Positions 59,164-64,000 of a stretch of DNA of 64,000 nt are shown piece after piece. The position numbers and the translations under genes were made by a program. The notes under the pieces were generated by a model. That model was not told the DNA's origin. It did not search any database and saw only the letters and a list, made by a program, of their open reading frames with translations. This DNA comes from Astragalus membranaceus (Eukaryota; Streptophyta; Magnoliopsida; Fabales; Fabaceae): contig CM076848.1 of NCBI GenBank assembly GCA_039519185.1, positions 187,920,628-187,984,627 of the forward strand, read 5' to 3'. Each line of letters starts with the position of its first letter. The first letter of the stretch is position 1.

Positions 59164-59241
59164 ATGATCACGAATCACGATGCCTCTTCTTTCTTCCAAC
59201 TCAAAAAATTGAAGGCTAGCATTCCCCATAACATAACAAAG
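59164..59241 (+). CDS. Possible first exon of an unassigned gene
   Basis: ATG at 59164 opens 26 codons (MITNHDASSFFQLKKLKASI, then PHNITK) ending AAAG before GTACGA. It sits about 100 bp after a TATA-like box and a CT-rich leader. No later exon is certain; an AG at 60060 (TTGTTGCAG) precedes a short frame. It could be a real gene start or a captured promoter-exon. Confidence 0.3.
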
Positions 59242-60233
59242 GTACGATGTATTATGTTTCATGTCTCTAATTTCCCTGTTCATACTTCATTAGCTTCTTC
59301 TATTATGTATGTATATCTCTAATTTCCTCTCTCGTAGTCGTAGGTTCCTTTCCTTTCTTTTCTTTTCTTTTTATGTTTCTTGGATTATTGGATTATTAGA
59401 ATTCATTAACAAAAAGGACCAAATCTTTGTACTCTCGGTTTCTTGCTTTCTCAAGGGATGATTTCACCATGATCAAATGATTGTGATAGTTATTGTTTTC
59501 TTGCCTTATTCTTCTTTATAATAAATGCTATTATATTACAACAACAACAACCTTGGCACATATAGCTGTAATATCGTATTCAATTTCAACCTTATTCATT
59601 GTTTTTGTTTTTGAGGGATATTCAATCTTCTTCTACACATAAAGAGATAAATTTCCTATTTATCTCTTTTGGTCCTCAACTATAGATTATCATGATTCAT
59701 AATAGTCTCGGTCAAATTTTAATTATCAATGGTTTATATTAATCGCAGCCTCTTGCCCTTTTAATAATGGTATCCTCAATTTTAAATTTTATCATGCATG
59801 TACCAATGTCATCTACCACTGTCCAGCATTACTTTTGTTAAATTCTTTGATTCTTGAACCGAGCATGGAGAGAGAGATATAGGACGAAGAAATATTTCTG
59901 AATGGATATTAATTTTCCTACCACCACACGTGGTCCTTATACCCCACCAATTTAATTAATCCCCATTTAACGGCTTTTTGACCATTATAGCACAAAAAAA
60001 TACCAAATTAGACCACTTTTAAAATTAATTACTAATCTAGCATACATTTTTGTTGCAGTTGAGAAGTCGCGCTCCATCTTCCCAACCTGAATTGTGTTTT
60101 TTTATTTTTTTCATTTCTTTTATATGAATGTAATTTAACTTAATTAAAATAAAATAAAAAAATAAATAAATTAATTAATATTGTTAATTTAAAAGACGAA
60201 AGTTAAAAAGTAGGAAAGTATTTAATGCTTATG

Positions 60234-61533
60234 CAGGTGATCAGTTATGTATGGTCCGTGGGATTGGATGAGTGATGATATTATTGTGAGCTGACTGTTT
60301 GGTATTAAATTATTCTGGTGATCTTTGTTTGACATCTATAGGTACCCAAAAAGCAAAATCTAAAGACAACGGCAATGGAGGGAGTGTTAGCAAAGCAAAA
60401 TCTCATTTGCATATTAATATCAACATGGACCAAAATAAGTGCATAAGATGATCCATGAACTTATCAACATGAACATCAACATGGACCATTAATATAGTTG
60501 GTGGCTAACCCAAAATAGATAGTGACATAGTACAAAACTGATAATACAAATATCGTCGATTGGTACACCCTGCTCTGCTCTGCATAAGTAAGTAGCTTTC
60601 ACTATTTTTCTTTACATACAGCGATATCAAGAAAAACAAAACCAGAAAAAACCAAAACCAAGAAAGGATGTCCAAAAATTTGATCCAGAAAACTAATCTC
60701 AAGAAGCTGATAGCTCTTTGGGATAAGGAAAACGTTACTGTGCCAACAGAATGCTCTATTAAATCCGTAAAACTCCGTGTTCAAAGCGCAATTCTTCACA
60801 TAGGAATAAATAGGGAAATAACAACATACGCGATATGACACCAAGGTCATCTCTCTTCACTGAAAGGTAGTAGAGAGATGCATATCCATCTGAACTAGCT
60901 ACACTCTTAAGTGTAGCTCTCTCTACTACCTTTTAGTGAAGAGATGACCTTGGTGTCCTACCGCGTATATTTGTTATTTCCCTATTTATTCCTGTGTGAG
61001 GAATTGCGCTTTGAACACGGTTTTACGGATTTAATGGAGCATTCTGTTGACACAGTAACATTTTTCTTATCCCAAAGAACTATCAACTTCTTGAGATTAG
61101 TTTTCTGGATCAAATTTTTGGACATCCTTTCTTGGTCTTGTTTTTCTTGAGATGACCTTGGTTTTGTTTTTCTTGATATCACTGTGTGTGAACAATAGTG
61201 AAAACTCAGAGCATAGCAAAGTAGGATGGACTAATCGACGACGATATTTGTATTATCCGTTTTGGGTTATCCAAGTTGCCGTTTGCGTGGTCCACCATCA
61301 CCAAATTCTATATTATTCTCCCACTATATTGTTCACTATATGCTACCTATATTAATGGTCCATGTTAGCTTTTACTACATGTTGATACGTTCATGGATCA
61401 TCTGTTCAAAAGGCCTGTACAATTGCCTTTGTCTTTAGATTTTGCTTTTTGGGTACCTATAGATGTCACAATAATATCATCACTAATCCAATCCCATGGA
61501 CCATACATATCATATAAACCTACTGATCACCTA
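60234..61533. repeat. 1.3 kb inverted repeat (long hairpin)
   Basis: The left arm (about 60234-60880) and right arm (about 60918-61533) are reverse complements over roughly 600 bp with small indels. The spacer (60881-60917) holds a small palindrome around CTACACTCTTAAGTGTAG. The best-matched part is the inner 350 bp (60600-60875 against 60922-61190). A transcript would fold into a near-perfect dsRNA hairpin. No protein is recognised. Confidence 0.85.
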
Positions 61534-61599
61534 TCTCTTGTTTCCCATTGTTGCACCCGAAAAGTCCGGAGGATTTTTCGCGTTCAATGAAGTCACCAC

Positions 61600-61930
61600 C
61601 AATATTTAATTATTAGGAAAAATATTGAAAAATTCATTTGAAAACAAAAATGGTCTTGAAAACCAGATTTTGGGTTCGGGAGTCGATTATGCGTGGAAAT
61701 GGTATTAGCACCCCACGTATTAGTTCCCCACGTCATTCTTTCGAAAAAGGTTACATTTGATTAATTGTGCAAAACTATATTAATTTTTAAAAAAATATAT
61801 TTATTTCCCTTTTATTATGAAATATGAAATGGATTGAAAAGGACTTAATAAAAATTATTTATTTTTACGCTTGACGGGCCCATGCTCCTACGTATCTCCG
61901 TGTACAATGGAGAATCAAAGGCTACATAGT
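61600..61930. repeat. Possible Ty3/gypsy (Ogre-like) LTR fragment
   Basis: The phrase TTTTGGGTTCGGGAGTCGAT, then GGTATTAGCACCCCACG, resembles recalled legume Ogre-type LTR sequence. No ends were found. Confidence 0.3.
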
Positions 61931-62867
61931 TCTTCGGTAGAAAATATTCGTGTGTTTTGTATGTTTTATTATTTGAATGTTTTTGAAATTATGAGCGATT
62001 GTAATGACTAAACAAGTAAACTCAGAGTGGTCACTACTAATAGCCTATTTGAAAATAAAAGATATTCGCAATGCTCAAACGAGTTAAACTCAGAGTGTCC
62101 ATTGCAAATAACCGATTTGTGGTTGAGTGTTTGATTATTTGAAAATGTTTGCTTGGAAACATGATCTAAAAAAAAGAGAAAGATTGTTTGAAAATGAGTT
62201 AGACTCATTAGTTTATAAAATTCTATGAGAAAGATGATGAGTTTAGTAAAAGTAAAAAAGAGTGAGGCAAAACATAGACTCAAATAAGTTAGAAATGTAG
62301 GACCTATTTTTTCTATTTTCTCTCTCCTATTTTTTACACTAAATGTAGGACCTTGTAGTCACATTAGTCACAATGTGACCGTAGGGAATCAGTATCCTCC
62401 AAAATGTTGGCAGCTAGGACATTCAAAAGCTATCATGGAACAAGGGAAGTAGGATACCAAAAATAGAGTGTAAATAGTGTACAGTATTAAAAAAAACTGA
62501 TGAAAGAAAACAATAAACTAATAATAAAATAACAGGGTTTTTTTTACCCCCATCATCTCCCTATATACCCCCACAATAAATTTTAAGACGAAAATACCCC
62601 TTGTAAAATTGACTTAAATCGGATCTACCTATCAGTAGGCGTATGTCCGCTTTGTTAAAATGCAAATCGGATTTACCTCCCTGATAGGTAAATCCGATTT
62701 GTACTAAATTCGACGGGTAGGATGTGTCTGTCAATGTTGATCAACGGTGTAGAACCGACAATATCAACGGTTGATAATCATTGACGAATTCTATAAATAC
62801 CCATTGCCAACCTCATTCTTTTCACTAAAAAATTTCACTCTCACTTGCTTATTTCACTCATCCAAAA

Positions 62868-63262
62868 TGGAGATATGCCTCACTCAACGCTCACATGACA
62901 ATAGGCTTTGCGGTATACATCATCGGGGCGAAATCACGATGAGAGAAAATGGTGTCCACTTCGGGAGTCCTCAGCCGGTGTTACGCAGAATCCACCGCGG
63001 CATGGGGTTTGAGGGTTTGAAGGTTTGAAGGATAAAGTGTGGTCCAAAGTTCAAGTGACTGGTGACGACCGTCACTAGTATCACTTATCGCAAAGCCTAT
63101 CTTGGAGACGATGGCCGCGTTTCCTTCTCGTCCATGACAATCAAGACTGACGAAGACGTGGTGAACATGTTAAACATCCATGACACGCTTCGGGGTATAA
63201 GCCGTTGGAGCTATACGTGGAAACTCAACGGAGTGTGAATGAGATTTTACGTCGTCTTCGAC
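62868..63262 (+). pseudogene. MULE-associated ORF, frameshifted
   Basis: ATG at 62868 follows TATA box CTATAAATA (62791) and a leader. The frame MEICLTQRSHDNRLCGIHHR, then a GEITMRENG run, stops near 63026. Coding resumes out of frame (ITYRKAYLGDDGRVSFSSMT, DEDVVNML) and shifts again to LELYVETQRSVNEILRRLRR. At least two frame breaks are present. The function of this N-terminal MULE protein is not known to me. Confidence 0.5.
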
Positions 63263-63437
63263 GACCAGAATTTTAGGAAAATGTATCTGCCTATTGTTAT
63301 TGTAGTTTGATATGTTTTATCTTTTATCGTATGAATGAAATCGAAATTTTAATGAAACTCCACAAATATAATAAACCAGAATAAATAAGAATCAAGTCAT
63401 AAAAAAATAGTTCAAGCATACAATCACACAAAACCCC

Positions 63438-64000
63438 CTAGTCACGCCCCGGTATCATATCCAGTAACCGGGTGAGCCGAGCGTATGTCTGACTACCCAT
63501 CCTAATGTCTCCGCTCTGAAGCCCCCTCCAAATCTCCTCCTCCACAATCTCTAGCAAATCTGGTTGTACTGGTGGTGCAGCTGGTTGTACTGGTGGTGGT
63601 GATGCAACCCGTAAGAGTCTAGGAATAGATGCTCTCACATACCAATGTATGTAGTCCGGAGCAACCTGACCCAACTCCTCAGCAGGATAAGTGGTATGCA
63701 AAACCTCCTCCACCACAGGCATATAATGTGCAATCCGAAAAATGCAGTCTGCATGGCTCGGACGACCCGTAAGAGGGTGACGTGGGATGACCTGCACGTA
63801 CCCAAACTGTCTGAGGCACCTATCTGCCATGTAGGGAACAGTGATGTCTCCCCAGCTGATGTGTCCTCTGTATAATGAGACCTGCTCAAAATCTCTATCG
63901 TCACGGTGCTCCTCAAACGGCCGCCAGCAGACATCATCCGAGGTCAGCGCATCAATCCTCTGCTTGTATACCCCCAGCTTCACTCCAACTGTCTTTTCTT
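63438..64000 (-). CDS. Plant mobile domain (PMD/MAIN-like) protein, partial
   Basis: The frame is open from the window edge to TAG at 63438, about 187 codons, with no start inside. Motifs WRPFEEH, YRGHISWGDITVPYM and CLRQFGYVQVIPRHPL are the C-terminal part of the plant mobile domain. A Pro-rich linker and a helical end follow. PMD genes occur both as host genes (MAIN family) and inside MULEs and retrotransposons. The neighbouring broken ORF favours a transposon origin. Confidence 0.7.
   Translation of the reverse strand, partial: EKTVGVKLGVYKQRIDALTSDDVCWRPFEEHRDDRDFEQVSLYRGHISWGDITVPYMADRCLRQFGYVQVIPRHPLTGRPSHADCIFRIAHYMPVVEEVLHTTYPAEELGQVAPDYIHWYVRASIPRLLRVASPPPVQPAAPPVQPDLLEIVEEEIWRGLQSGDIRMGSQTYARLTRLLDMIPGRD

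Larger units (their letters stand above)
62530..64000. mobile_element. Mutator-like element (left part), runs off the window
   Basis: It contains a terminal-looking GGGTTTTTTTTACCCCCATC near 62535, a hairpin with AAATCGGATTTACC and its complement (62613-62700), a plus-strand gene remnant and a convergent minus-strand plant-mobile-domain gene. This combination is known from plant MULEs. The other terminal repeat would lie past 64000. Confidence 0.5.

Noticed and set aside
60505..61355. ORFs on both arms of the palindrome
   Set aside because: The same sequence read in both directions, with frames that differ between arms; no conserved protein.
1..64000. CRISPR arrays, bacterial operons, phage or integrated virus genes
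   Set aside because: Nothing of the kind; all repeats and frames fit plant transposons or plant genes.

Overview
This is a plant nuclear window: genes with GT-AG introns, AT-rich intergenic DNA and many nested plant transposons. A galegoid legume (clover, medick, pea or vetch group) is the best guess. That is inference from the MITE and SINE types and the style of the small cysteine-rich secreted-peptide genes. No marker gene fixes the species, and no ordinary single-copy housekeeping gene is intact here.

1-34 kb is a decayed tandem array of one locus. Each unit carries a minus-strand gene for a secreted cysteine-rich peptide (CRP): a 61-67 bp signal-peptide exon, a short intron, then one Cys-rich exon. 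There are four copies. CRP-1 (1.1-1.5 kb) has one in-frame stop. CRP-2 (16.0-16.4 kb) is frameshifted, partly deleted and has lost its splice acceptor. CRP-3 (19.5-19.9 kb) and CRP-4 (30.1-30.6 kb) read through intact with exact splice phase. Insertions that pulled the units apart include a complete young Copia retrotransposon (2.0-6.9 kb), CACTA element A (11.0-16.0 kb), solo LTRs, Mutator-type MITEs, a broken LINE (21.1-26.9 kb) with its own insertions, and a CACTA element carrying captured host gene fragments (27.2-29.9 kb). Many were placed by matching target-site duplications (TSDs).

34-50.7 kb holds two blocks of a tandem repeat of about 130 bp, SINEs, and a broken minus-strand Copia element. 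CACTA element B (41.5-47.4 kb) sits inside the Copia reverse transcriptase. Elements A and B belong to one family and have complementary deletions: A keeps most of the TNP2 transposase but lost the second gene, while B lost the TNP2 core but keeps an intact five-exon second gene.

50.7-57.6 kb is a minus-strand Helitron with 5' TC, 3' hairpin and CTAG, inserted between A and T. It contains a broken Rep/helicase exon and spliced fragments of a 5'-3' exoribonuclease (XRN) gene. 57.6-64 kb contains a 12-bp minisatellite, a cluster of TGACCGTT motifs before a possible first exon, a 1.3 kb near-perfect palindrome, and the start of a Mutator-like element encoding a plant-mobile-domain protein that runs off the window.
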